Counted from the first letter of the stretch, positions 1-6,747 are shown. The stretch: DNA of 8,253 bases from Desulfocapsa sulfexigens (GCA_020721165.1 DYNG01000020.1:1-8253); one strand, 5' to 3'. Translations and numbers: made by a program. Notes: generated from the sequence alone by a model not told the origin.

Positions 1-133
1 GAGCACCCCAAGGGTACTTCCTGCGGGGCGCATGAAAATGGTGAAGCCAACGCAACCTATGTGCCTGTATTGACTGATGAATGCCAAGCGATTGCAGGAT
101 TTAGGTTTCATATTGATCGTGAATATTTCTTAT

Positions 134-138
134 GGGGG
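134..138 (+). promoter_or_regulatory. Ribosome binding site of the lipoprotein gene
   Basis: A GGGGG run ends seven bases before the ATG at 146. It supports that start over the in-frame ATG at 77, which would add 23 residues ahead of an otherwise standard lipoprotein signal peptide. Confidence 0.5.
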
Positions 139-145
139 TTGTTTT

Positions 146-1108
146 ATGAAACGCGTGTTTCTATTGAGTGCCTTGTGTGTTGCCTCTCCTTTGTTTTTTG
201 CCTGTGACAATCAGCGGGAGGCGGTATCTCCTCCTGCGCCCAAAAGTCCACCGGCAGTCGAAAAAACGGTGTCTCCTGATCCTGTAAAAGAGCCGGCGCC
301 GGCGGAAGCGGTTAATGCCGCTTCATCGCAGGCCACCAGAACGATCAGCGGCAAGGTGCTGGAGACCATGAATACCGGTGGTTACACCTATCTGCATGTG
401 GACACCGGCAACAAACAGCAGTGGGTGGCGATGCCTGAAACCACAGTCTCGGTTGGCGAGACCGTTACCTGTTACGATGGAATGGTGATGCCCAACTTCA
501 CCAGTAAATCACTGAACAAAACCTTTGAGTCCGTGATTTTTTCCAATGGGCTGGTGGGGAAAGAAGGCGGGGTCAATCCGCATGGAATGGGCGGCGGCAG
601 CGCGGGAATGGATCCTCAAGCCGGGAAACCCGAGGCTGGATCCCAGGCTGCGGATTCCTTTGCCGGAGCGGTCAAGGCTGAAGAGCAAGCGCCCGGTCAG
701 GGGCCCTCCTTGGCCACCGATGGTCAGGCAAAGATGGAGTCCGGCGGCAGTCTGGGGGCCATGGCTCCCTTTGCCAATGTGAAGGTGGCCAAGGCCGCCG
801 GTGAAAATGGCTATACAGTTGAAGAGGTTTTTACCAAGGGAAGCGCCTTGGATGGCAAGGTGATTCGGGTGCGAGGCAAGGTGATCAAGTTCAGTCCGAA
901 TATTATGGGCAAAAACTGGATTCATCTCCAGGACGGCAGCGGTGACCCCCTGCAAAGCAGCCACGACCTGGTGGTCACCACCAGCGCGCAGCCAGCGGCT
1001 GGTCAAGAGATCGTCCTGATTGAGGGAACCGTTCGTACGAACAAGGATTTTGGGGCAGGCTACAAGTATGTGGCGCTTGTTGAGGACGCCACTATTATCC
1101 AGGAGTGA
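146..1108 (+). CDS. Lipoprotein with two OB-like domains (NrfJ-like)
   Basis: The predicted product is a 320-residue exported lipoprotein. Residues 1-20 form a short signal peptide (basic MKR, hydrophobic core, then LFFAC), with Cys20 as the lipidation site; Asp21 follows, which in enterobacteria favours retention in the inner membrane. Residues 21-63 are a Pro/Ala/Glu-rich spacer. Residues 65-136 form a beta-rich domain with the pattern ISGKVLETMNTGGYTYLHVD, as in small putative lipoproteins sometimes annotated NrfJ-like. Residues 140-210 are a low-complexity Gly/Met/Ala/Ser linker starting NPHGMGGG. Residues 222-318 form an OB-type domain with GKVIRVRGKVIKFSPNIMGK and WIHLQDGSG. Family members often sit near respiratory or c-type cytochrome genes, but none is visible here and the role is unknown. 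The start at 146 is preferred to the ATG at 77 because it gives a normal signal peptide and has a G-rich ribosome site. I am sure it is a gene and a lipoprotein, less sure of the NrfJ label. Confidence 0.85.
   Translation: MKRVFLLSALCVASPLFFACDNQREAVSPPAPKSPPAVEKTVSPDPVKEPAPAEAVNAASSQATRTISGKVLETMNTGGYTYLHVDTGNKQQWVAMPETTVSVGETVTCYDGMVMPNFTSKSLNKTFESVIFSNGLVGKEGGVNPHGMGGGSAGMDPQAGKPEAGSQAADSFAGAVKAEEQAPGQGPSLATDGQAKMESGGSLGAMAPFANVKVAKAAGENGYTVEEVFTKGSALDGKVIRVRGKVIKFSPNIMGKNWIHLQDGSGDPLQSSHDLVVTTSAQPAAGQEIVLIEGTVRTNKDFGAGYKYVALVEDATIIQE
610..643. repeat. Imperfect palindrome inside the lipoprotein linker
   Basis: Two GGATCC sites (610-615 and 638-643) bracket a foldback: AGCC at 619-622 pairs with GGCT at 634-637, and GGG at 623-625 pairs with CCC at 629-631 around an AAA loop. 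TCA (616-618) and GA (632-633) stay unpaired. It falls in the low-complexity linker of the lipoprotein gene. No T-run follows, so it is not a terminator. Confidence 0.5.
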
Positions 1109-1186
1109 GGCCTCTTCTGTAAAGGGGGCACTGGATACTTATATAGCAACCTCCTGTTTTTTCAAAGGAATAGTCATCCAAGGCGC

Positions 1187-1217
1187 TTGTTCAGTTCATC
1201 GGTATAAGAGATATAAT
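1187..1217 (+). promoter_or_regulatory. Candidate sigma-70-type promoter upstream of panE
   Basis: A perfect -10 hexamer, TATAAT, lies at 1212-1217 in the most AT-rich part of the 228-base gap between the lipoprotein and ketopantoate reductase genes. The best -35 match is TTGTTC at 1187-1192, with a long 19-base spacer. A 6-base inverted repeat, CCAAGG (1178-1183) and CCTTGG (1224-1229), brackets it and could be an operator or chance. Transcription would start near 1224 and leave a leader of about 110 bases, within which 1274-1293 can fold into a weak hairpin (TTGTCTC against GAGGACAA with one bulge). The rest of the gap shows nothing recognisable. Confidence 0.35.
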
Positions 1218-1336
1218 TTATTTCCTTGGCCGTTGGCCGCCGTATTCTCCTGTCGTGCTTTTTTCCCGGGCTTTTGTCTCGGTGAGAGGACAAGACAGGC
1301 GGGGTGGGTGTGACAACGGCCTCGTGGTTTTTACCC

Positions 1337-2311
1337 ATGCGTATTGTGATCGTCGGCCCAGGGGCGCTGGGATGCCTTTTCGCCTCTCTGCTTTTTCCTG
1401 TGCAGCAGAAGCTCTCCGGTGAAGTCTGGCTCCTGGACCATAATCGGCGCCGGGCCGAGTTGCTGAACCGGCAGGGCATCCTGTATGAGCGCGAGGGGGC
1501 ACGACAGCAGGCCATGATTCCGGTGCTGACCAGCCCCGGCTCTCTTCTGATGGCGGGCCCTGTTGACAGTATCCTTTTTTGTGTCAAGGCCGCTGCCCTT
1601 GATAATTGCCTGCACGACTGCCGCCCTCTGTTTTCCTCGCAAACCTTGCCGGTTTTTTTTCAGAATGGCATCAGCCATCTTGATATACGGGAACGAATGG
1701 CCCTTGAGGAGCCGCCGGTTTTTGCCAGCAGTTCGGAAGGGGCCACCCTGCTGGCGCCCGGAAGCGTTCGTCATGCCGGACGAGGTCGGAATATCTTGGG
1801 CTTTCTCGATTCCTGCCGCGAACAGCCAGGCAGGAATCAGGCCTTGGAAGAACTATTGGCAGTCTTGCGGATGGCTGGTCTGGAGGTTGTCAGTTCGACT
1901 GAAATGCGTGCTCATCTGTGGGCCAAGCTTTTTATCAATGCCGGCATCAATCCCCTGACCGCCCTCTATAACCGTACCAATGGCCAGCTCCTCACCTCGT
2001 GCGCCGCCCGGGGCCGGATGAAAAACATCATCAGGGAGGCAGAAATGGTGGCCCGAGCCGCCGGAATCCCCATTTTGACCGATCCGCTGCAGGCGGCCCT
2101 AGCGGTCTGCAAACGCACGGCCACCAATGTCTCGTCCATGCTTCAAGACAGGCGGCAGCAGCGATCAAGCGAGATAGATGCTATTAACGGAGCCATCGTC
2201 AAGGAGGGGAAAAGAGTGGGGGTGGCAACGCCGGCAAATGAAGAAGTTGTTCGTCAGATCAGAGAGATGGAAAGAAAGTATGGGATGGATGGGACAAGGA
2301 GTGCAGGGTAA
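1337..2311 (+). CDS. panE: 2-dehydropantoate 2-reductase (ketopantoate reductase)
   Basis: This cytoplasmic enzyme reduces 2-dehydropantoate to pantoate with NADPH, the second step of the pantothenate (vitamin B5/CoA) branch. The product is 324 residues, the usual family size. It opens directly on a Rossmann fold: MRIVIVGPGALG with the GxGxxG turn at residues 7-12. QNGI at 109-112 is the conserved Asn motif. The C-terminal helical domain has HLWAKLFINAGINPLTAL with the expected catalytic Lys197 and Asn201/Asn205, then NVSSMLQD and SEIDAING with Ser267 and Glu279; spacings match the E. coli enzyme (Lys176, Asn180, Asn184, Ser244, Glu256). The ATG at 1337 is chosen because the Rossmann strand starts there; an in-frame GTG at 1304 would add 11 residues. 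Its ribosome site is weak. The stop overlaps the next start by one base (TAATG). Family paralogues acting on other 2-oxo acids exist, so the exact substrate is inferred. Confidence 0.9.
   Translation: MRIVIVGPGALGCLFASLLFPVQQKLSGEVWLLDHNRRRAELLNRQGILYEREGARQQAMIPVLTSPGSLLMAGPVDSILFCVKAAALDNCLHDCRPLFSSQTLPVFFQNGISHLDIRERMALEEPPVFASSSEGATLLAPGSVRHAGRGRNILGFLDSCREQPGRNQALEELLAVLRMAGLEVVSSTEMRAHLWAKLFINAGINPLTALYNRTNGQLLTSCAARGRMKNIIREAEMVARAAGIPILTDPLQAALAVCKRTATNVSSMLQDRRQQRSSEIDAINGAIVKEGKRVGVATPANEEVVRQIREMERKYGMDGTRSAG
1808..1838. repeat. Perfect 10-bp inverted repeat inside panE
   Basis: GATTCCTGCC (1808-1817) and GGCAGGAATC (1829-1838) are exact reverse complements separated by 11 bases. 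The hairpin falls in codons for the variable stretch around residues 158-168 of the ketopantoate reductase, between its conserved motifs. It lacks a T-run, so termination is unlikely. Confidence 0.6.
2296..2301 (+). promoter_or_regulatory. Shine-Dalgarno of the nucleotidase-like gene
   Basis: AAGGAG lies nine bases before the ATG at 2311, inside the last codons of panE. This strong site fixes the start of the phosphatase gene and supports translational coupling through the TAATG junction. Confidence 0.65.
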
Positions 2312-2919
2312 TGAGTAACAGGGAGAGAAGACAAATTAAGGGCAGCGAGATTGGGTTTGATCTGGACGGGGTTATTGCCGATACGGCCGAAGCCTTTCTC
2401 CGCCTGATCTGCGAGGAACACGAGTTGTGCTCTTTTTCCCTGCCTGACATCACGGCCTTTCAAGTGGAAGAGTGTCTGGATATCCCGATATCGGTGGTGG
2501 ATGGAATTTTTACGGCCATTCTGGTTGATTCTCTCTCCACCGGTGTAAAACCAATGGCGGGGGCCGTTGAAGTCATCACGGAAATGACGGCGACAGCCCC
2601 GGTCAGTATTATCACCGCCCGATCATTGTCGCAGCCGGTCGAGGATTGGCTGGAGCATTTTTTTCCGGCCTCGGCCTGTGCCAATATCCGTTTGGTGGCC
2701 ACCGGCCGTCATGATGACAAGGCCCGCTATATCCATCAACATGGCCTGCGTTATTTCATTGATGATCGCGCCGAGACCTGCCTGCAACTGGCAGAACTTA
2801 CCGCCACCAGGACGATACCCATTACGCCGTTTGTCTTTTCTCAACCCTGGAATCAGGGGAAACATGATTTGCCCAGTGTGGGAAACTGGCAGGAAATTCG
2901 CGCCCTGCTGGCCCTGTGA
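2311..2919 (+). CDS. HAD-family phosphatase, 5'(3')-deoxyribonucleotidase-like
   Basis: A 202-residue cytoplasmic HAD-superfamily hydrolase. All four HAD motifs are visible: motif I FDLDGVIAD at 16-24, with nucleophile Asp17 and acid/base Asp19; motif II IITAR at 100-104, with Thr102; motif III Lys137 in HDDKARY; and motif IV FIDDRAETC at 149-157, with the metal-binding Asp151/Asp152. The DLDGVIAD start, the helical cap insert between motifs I and II, and the overall size resemble the NT5C-type group (5' nucleotidase, deoxy, type C), which dephosphorylates (deoxy)nucleoside monophosphates; the substrate here is inferred. The gene overlaps panE by one base and has a good AAGGAG site, so the two are probably made together. 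A gap of 123 bases follows before the acyltransferase. Confidence is high for the fold and low for the substrate. Confidence 0.85.
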   Translation: MSNRERRQIKGSEIGFDLDGVIADTAEAFLRLICEEHELCSFSLPDITAFQVEECLDIPISVVDGIFTAILVDSLSTGVKPMAGAVEVITEMTATAPVSIITARSLSQPVEDWLEHFFPASACANIRLVATGRHDDKARYIHQHGLRYFIDDRAETCLQLAELTATRTIPITPFVFSQPWNQGKHDLPSVGNWQEIRALLAL

Positions 2920-2926
2920 AGAGACG

Positions 2927-3043
2927 ATGATACTCTTTCTCCGACGATATCTCATTGGCGCCTCATCGTGGCCCGTAAACGACCGGGCCCTCCTGGCTTT
3001 CTCCGGCTCCTTTCTCAGCAGACACCAAAGATCGAAGGCTTGA
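2927..3043 (+). CDS. Possible short ORF (38 codons) before the acyltransferase
   Basis: An ATG at 2927, just after a purine-rich AAGAGA stretch, opens a 38-residue frame beginning MILFLRRYLIG and ending with TGA at 3041-3043. That stop overlaps the acyltransferase ATG (TGATG). The product is basic with a short hydrophobic start and is not recognised. The junction would permit termination-reinitiation, so it could be a leader peptide or a coupling device. It could equally be chance, since the same frame stays open upstream inside the nucleotidase gene. Confidence 0.25.
   Translation: MILFLRRYLIGASSWPVNDRALLAFSGSFLSRHQRSKA
3034..3038 (+). promoter_or_regulatory. Ribosome binding site of the AT3-SGNH gene
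   Basis: GAAGG lies four bases before the ATG at 3043. It is close but usable, and supports this start over the in-frame GTG at 2968, which would put 25 extra Arg/Pro-rich residues before the conserved AT3 N-terminus. Confidence 0.4.
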
Positions 3044-5148
3044 TGAATTTCCCGCCAAGTCATTACCCCGTCAGGAATTATCGCCGCGATATTGATGGAT
3101 TACGCGCCATTGCCGTCTTGGCGGTGTTCTTTTTTCATCTCTTTCCTCCTCTGCTGCCGGGCGGATTTCTTGGCGTTGATGTCTTTTTTGTTATTTCCGG
3201 TTATCTGATTACGGGCATAATTCTCCGGGAGAATCAGGAAGGAATCTTTTCCTTCAGACACTTTTATGCCCGTCGCATAAAACGCATCTTTCCCGCCCTC
3301 TTTGTTCTTTTGATCCTCTCCTCACTGATTGCCGTTTTTCTCCTGGTTCCCGAGACATATAAAAATTTTATGATCTCGGCACGATACGCCTCGGCCCAGT
3401 GCGCCAACTTTTTCTTTGCCCGCAAGGTTGGCTACTTTGAAGGGAATCCTTTGTCTCAACCCCTTTTACACACCTGGTCACTGGGGGTGGAGGAACAGTT
3501 TTATCTGTTCTGGCCTCTGCTGATTTTTGCCTGTTTCTGGTGGGGAAACAGGCAAAAGAAGAAAACAGGGAGTGGATCTGTGGATGAACTGGCAGAGCAG
3601 TCGCCGGGAACAGGCATGAGAACGGTCTTTCCGGTTTTCCTGTTGCTGGCCCTGGGCTCTTTCTCCCTGTGCTTTGTCCTGGCAGATCTTGCCCGGCAGA
3701 AGGCCTTTTACTCGTTTTATACCCGGGCCTGGGAATTTTGTCTGGGTGGCTGTGTTTCCCTGCCCATTTTGCCACGAACCCGCAGCAAAGTCGTACAAAC
3801 TCTTCTGGGCGGAACCGGCCTGCTCCTTCTGGGCGGGAGTTTTCTCTGGGTGGGCAACGAATTCTTGGGCCGCTCCTTCTTGCAATTCGGCGCCCTTCTG
3901 CCTTGTCTGGGGGCAGCGCTGGTCATTTATGCCGAGAGTCAATTGAGTCTGGGTAATCGGCTTCTGGCGACCCCGTTGCCCGTTGCTGTGGGAAAAATTT
4001 CCTACTCATTGTATCTCTACCATTGGCCAGTGATAATTTTTTATAAAATTTTTACCAACAATCATGAGCTGAGTTGGCTGGCCGTGGGGGGGATTGTGGT
4101 GGTCTCATTTCTTTGCGCCATTGTCAGCACCATTTTTATTGAACAACCGGTTCGAAAAATGAAGAGCGGGGACTCGCTCGTCCTTGGCACGGCCATAATG
4201 ATAATTCTCCTTTTTTGTGGCCTTTTTTTCTTTTTGAAACGATATGAACACGCCTCCTGGCGGGGTGGCCCCTACCCCAGTGAAATCAACAGCCCCCTGC
4301 CGCAAATCCCGAACAGCTGCGTGCCACAAGGAACAGGCAGCTTTGTCTTTTATGAATGCAAGGTATCGGGGCAAGAAACGGCGCCGGCCATTGCTCTGGT
4401 CGGCGACTCTCATGCCCCGCACTTTCTTTCGGCCCTTGTTTCCTGGGCCTCGCATAACGGCTATGATGTCCTGTTTCTGGGGGTCGCCGGTTGTCCAATG
4501 CTGCTGGGAGAGGTGAAGATTGAGAGTGTGGTTATCGAAGAGATCGAATCCTTGTGCACCCAGGCTCTGCCCTTTTTTGCCTCAGAAATTGTGGCAAACC
4601 CACGAGTGACAACCATTCTCATCGCCCAACGATTTGATCTTTATTATACTGGAAAAGGGTTTCTCGCCACCGAGCGGCATCTTTTCTTTAAGGACCAGAA
4701 CGGGAAGCGGATAGAGAATTACACGGGCTATTACCGGGAACGATTTGTTGACACCCTGCAGCAGATTCGTGCCGCCGGGAAAGAGCCGGTGATTATGAAA
4801 CAGGCGCCGCTTTTTAATGCCGTTTCGTCTTGCGCCTGGGAGCCACGATTAAAAAAAATATTCTCGCAGGCAAGGGATTGTGCCTATGATCGGCAATTTA
4901 TTGAGAAATGGCAGGGAGAAAGCAGCGCCTTTCTCAATGAGATAGCAGCACAAGAGCATATTGCTGTGTTTGATCCATCGCTATCCATGCCAGAACCATT
5001 GCATAATAATATCAATATGTATATAGACATTGATCACTTGAACGAATATGGCTGTCAGTTTCTGCTCCCTTCTTTTACCGAGGCAATGGACAGGTTGATG
5101 GCGGGAAGAAAGGAAAACACAAATGACCAGCCCCCGCCAAACAGATGA
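3043..5148 (+). CDS. Acyltransferase-3 / SGNH fusion, glycan O-acyltransferase
   Basis: A 701-residue inner-membrane enzyme of the OafA/OatA type. The N-terminal acyltransferase-3 domain (about 14-400) has roughly ten membrane segments and the family signatures: YRRDIDGLRAIAVLAVFFFH with Arg21 and His32, GVDVFFVISGYLIT at 44-57, ARRIKRIFPAL at 76-86 and WSLGVEEQFYLFWPLL at 145-160. A hydrophilic Lys/Ser/Gly-rich loop lies at 168-194. The periplasmic SGNH domain (about 405-701) carries the nucleophile block VGDSHAPH with Ser456, and the C-terminal DIDHLNEYG with probable catalytic Asp662 and His665. Six cysteines there (426, 439, 484, 505, 597, 613) could form disulfides. By family, the membrane domain moves an acyl group (usually acetyl) across the membrane and the SGNH domain esterifies a sugar of LPS O-antigen, capsule, exopolysaccharide or peptidoglycan. 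The acceptor here is unknown. The MBOAT gene follows after 149 bases. A G7 tract lies at 4086-4092. Confidence 0.92.
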   Translation: MNFPPSHYPVRNYRRDIDGLRAIAVLAVFFFHLFPPLLPGGFLGVDVFFVISGYLITGIILRENQEGIFSFRHFYARRIKRIFPALFVLLILSSLIAVFLLVPETYKNFMISARYASAQCANFFFARKVGYFEGNPLSQPLLHTWSLGVEEQFYLFWPLLIFACFWWGNRQKKKTGSGSVDELAEQSPGTGMRTVFPVFLLLALGSFSLCFVLADLARQKAFYSFYTRAWEFCLGGCVSLPILPRTRSKVVQTLLGGTGLLLLGGSFLWVGNEFLGRSFLQFGALLPCLGAALVIYAESQLSLGNRLLATPLPVAVGKISYSLYLYHWPVIIFYKIFTNNHELSWLAVGGIVVVSFLCAIVSTIFIEQPVRKMKSGDSLVLGTAIMIILLFCGLFFFLKRYEHASWRGGPYPSEINSPLPQIPNSCVPQGTGSFVFYECKVSGQETAPAIALVGDSHAPHFLSALVSWASHNGYDVLFLGVAGCPMLLGEVKIESVVIEEIESLCTQALPFFASEIVANPRVTTILIAQRFDLYYTGKGFLATERHLFFKDQNGKRIENYTGYYRERFVDTLQQIRAAGKEPVIMKQAPLFNAVSSCAWEPRLKKIFSQARDCAYDRQFIEKWQGESSAFLNEIAAQEHIAVFDPSLSMPEPLHNNINMYIDIDHLNEYGCQFLLPSFTEAMDRLMAGRKENTNDQPPPNR

Positions 5149-5181
5149 AAATCACATATGGAAGGGGTCGGCCGGGTATGT

Positions 5182-5295
5182 ATGAGCTCTCTAATCTGTA
5201 ATCTCGTGGCAGCCGCCGGCCTGACCGGTCTCTGTGCACAGGTGATGGCAGGATTGGGGGGGAGCAATCTCCTGAAAACACCCTTTATTGAATAA
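5182..5295 (+). CDS. Possible short ORF (37 codons) before the MBOAT gene
   Basis: An ATG at 5182 opens a frame of 37 residues beginning MSSLICNLVAAAGLTGL, ending with TAA at 5293-5295, two bases before the MBOAT ATG at 5298. A purine-rich GGAAGGGG (5159-5166) lies 15 bases upstream, rather far for a ribosome site. The product would be small and fairly hydrophobic, and is not recognised. Its value is positional: the MBOAT start has no Shine-Dalgarno of its own, so translation may reach it by reinitiation from this ORF. It contains a G7 tract (5256-5262) and a palindrome CTGTGCACAG (5232-5241). It may be chance. Confidence 0.25.
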   Translation: MSSLICNLVAAAGLTGLCAQVMAGLGGSNLLKTPFIE

Positions 5296-5297
5296 CG

Positions 5298-6740
5298 ATG
5301 ATTTTTTCCTCCATCCCCTTTCTTTTTTTCTTTCTGCCCGGCGCCCTGCTGCTGTTTTTTGCTGCTCCCCACCGCCGACAGTCGTTTGCTCTCCTGGTTG
5401 CCAGCCTGCTCTTTTCTTTGTGGGGTGAAGGGACATTTGAACTGGCGCTGCTGGGTTCCATTGGGGTGAACTTCCTGTATGGCCGCCTGCTGGCGAAAAA
5501 TAATGAGCGGCATCCCGCCCGGGGCCTCCTGTTGGGTGGCGTTTTCCTCAATCTCGCTCTCCTGGCGGGATTCAAGTATGCCCCTTTTTTTGCCGGCATG
5601 CTCAACCCGGCGCTGGTTTTCCTGCATCTTCCCCCATTGGCGGTATCGGCCATCCATATTCCCTTGGGCATCTCTTTTTTTACCTTTCAGGCGATTGCCT
5701 ACCTGGTGGACATCTTCCGCCACAAGACCCGTCCTGCTGCCAATCTGGTTGATTTTGCACTCTATCTTTCATTTTTTCCGGTGACTCTGGCAGGGCCGAT
5801 TCTGCGTTATCCGCATTTTATCCAAGAGCTTGCGGCTCGTCAGTGCGGCTTTGAGGGTTTTTCCGAAGGTGTGCAGCGATTTATCCTCGGACTGGCCAAA
5901 AAGGTGCTGCTGGCCACTCCTTTAGCCCTGCTGGCCGATCAAATTTTTACCCTGCCGGCCCCCAACCTCTCTCCCGCTCTGGCCTGGCTCGGGGCCCTGT
6001 GTTATACCCTGCAAATTTATTATGATTTTTCCGGCTATTCTGATATGGCGATAGGGATAGCGAGACTTTTCGGGATTCGGATTCCGGAAAATTTTAATTA
6101 TCCATATATTGCCAGATCCATTCGGGATTTCTGGCGACGATGGCATATCTCGCTGTCAAGCTGGTTGCGGGATTATCTCTATATTCCCCTGGGTGGCAGC
6201 CGGAATGGCACGGCCCGGACTCTGATAAATCTCCTGGTGACCTTTTTGCTCTGCGGCCTCTGGCACGGGGCCAGCTGGAATTTTATCCTGTGGGGGGGTT
6301 ATCATGGCGTTTTTCTGCTTCTGGAACGATCTCCAATTGAGCGGTGGCGCACCAAGACCTGGCCCGTGGTGCAACAGATACAAACGCTGGTGATTGTCAT
6401 GGTCGGCTGGGTTTTTTTTCGCAGCCTCACCCTTGCTGATGCCTGGCATTTTCTGCTGGCGATGGCCGGCGCTGGCCCCCACGGCCCGCTCCCGCTGGCG
6501 CAGTTCCTTGATAAAAAGGCCCTGCTGGATATCAGTTTTGCCCTGTTTTTTGCGCTGCCTGTGCTGCCGACGATGCAACAATGGGCGGCGACACTCGCGG
6601 AAAGAGCCGGACGATGGAACCATGCATTCCAGGTTGCCATCCAGCTTGGCCGCCTCATCGTGTTGGGGGGGCTTTTTTATTTTGCGGCCATCAGTCTGGC
6701 GGCTGGCGCCTATAGTCCATTTATCTATCTGAAATTTTAA
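5298..6740 (+). CDS. MBOAT O-acyltransferase (AlgI/DltB/PatA-like)
   Basis: A 480-residue polytopic inner-membrane protein of the membrane-bound O-acyltransferase family. The start is well set: residues 1-21 (MIFSSIPFLFFFLPGALLLF and on) match the usual MBOAT opening, and an in-frame TGA at 5289-5291 excludes anything further upstream. Signatures in order are IPLGISFFTFQAIAYLVDIF at 121-140, AGPILRYPHF at 165-174, YYDFSGYSDMAIGIARLFGI at 241-260, NFNYPY at 265-270, FWRRWHISLSSWLRDYLYIP at 278-297 and LWHGASWNFILWGG at 321-334. His323 in LWHG is the presumed catalytic His, equivalent to the essential His of AlgI. The protein is thought to pass acyl groups from a cytoplasmic donor to a periplasmic SGNH partner, here most likely the next gene, seven bases downstream. 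No Shine-Dalgarno precedes the ATG. Homopolymer runs include G7 at 6292-6298, T8 at 6412-6419 and G7 at 6665-6671. Whether the polymer is alginate-like, cellulose, peptidoglycan or something else cannot be told. Confidence 0.93.
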   Translation: MIFSSIPFLFFFLPGALLLFFAAPHRRQSFALLVASLLFSLWGEGTFELALLGSIGVNFLYGRLLAKNNERHPARGLLLGGVFLNLALLAGFKYAPFFAGMLNPALVFLHLPPLAVSAIHIPLGISFFTFQAIAYLVDIFRHKTRPAANLVDFALYLSFFPVTLAGPILRYPHFIQELAARQCGFEGFSEGVQRFILGLAKKVLLATPLALLADQIFTLPAPNLSPALAWLGALCYTLQIYYDFSGYSDMAIGIARLFGIRIPENFNYPYIARSIRDFWRRWHISLSSWLRDYLYIPLGGSRNGTARTLINLLVTFLLCGLWHGASWNFILWGGYHGVFLLLERSPIERWRTKTWPVVQQIQTLVIVMVGWVFFRSLTLADAWHFLLAMAGAGPHGPLPLAQFLDKKALLDISFALFFALPVLPTMQQWAATLAERAGRWNHAFQVAIQLGRLIVLGGLFYFAAISLAAGAYSPFIYLKF

Positions 6741-6747
6741 TAAGAGA

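Noticed and set aside
1..73. Possible tail of an upstream gene: a frame ending in TGA at 71-73 with ...AGRMKMVKPTQ near its end.
   Set aside because: At least two other frames, one on each strand, are also open and protein-like over this stretch, so no frame can be preferred in so short a piece.
70..75. TTGACT as a -35 element for the lipoprotein gene.
   Set aside because: No acceptable -10 hexamer lies 16-18 bases downstream.
1125..1145. GGGGGCACTGGATACTT as a sigma-54 type promoter.
   Set aside because: The GGCAC half is present but there is no GC element at the required distance.
2485..2494. Palindrome CCGATATCGG.
   Set aside because: It is short, lies within the coding sequence of the nucleotidase-like gene and has no context suggesting a binding site.
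2968..3042. GTG at 2968 as the AT3 start, adding 25 residues.
   Set aside because: The extra residues are Arg/Pro-rich and unlike the family, while ATG 3043 has a GAAGG site and places the conserved N-terminal motif normally.
5055..5723. Long open frame on the minus strand across the AT3-MBOAT junction (222 codons).
   Set aside because: Its product is Lys/Gln-rich low complexity with no family features, and it lies opposite two well-supported genes.
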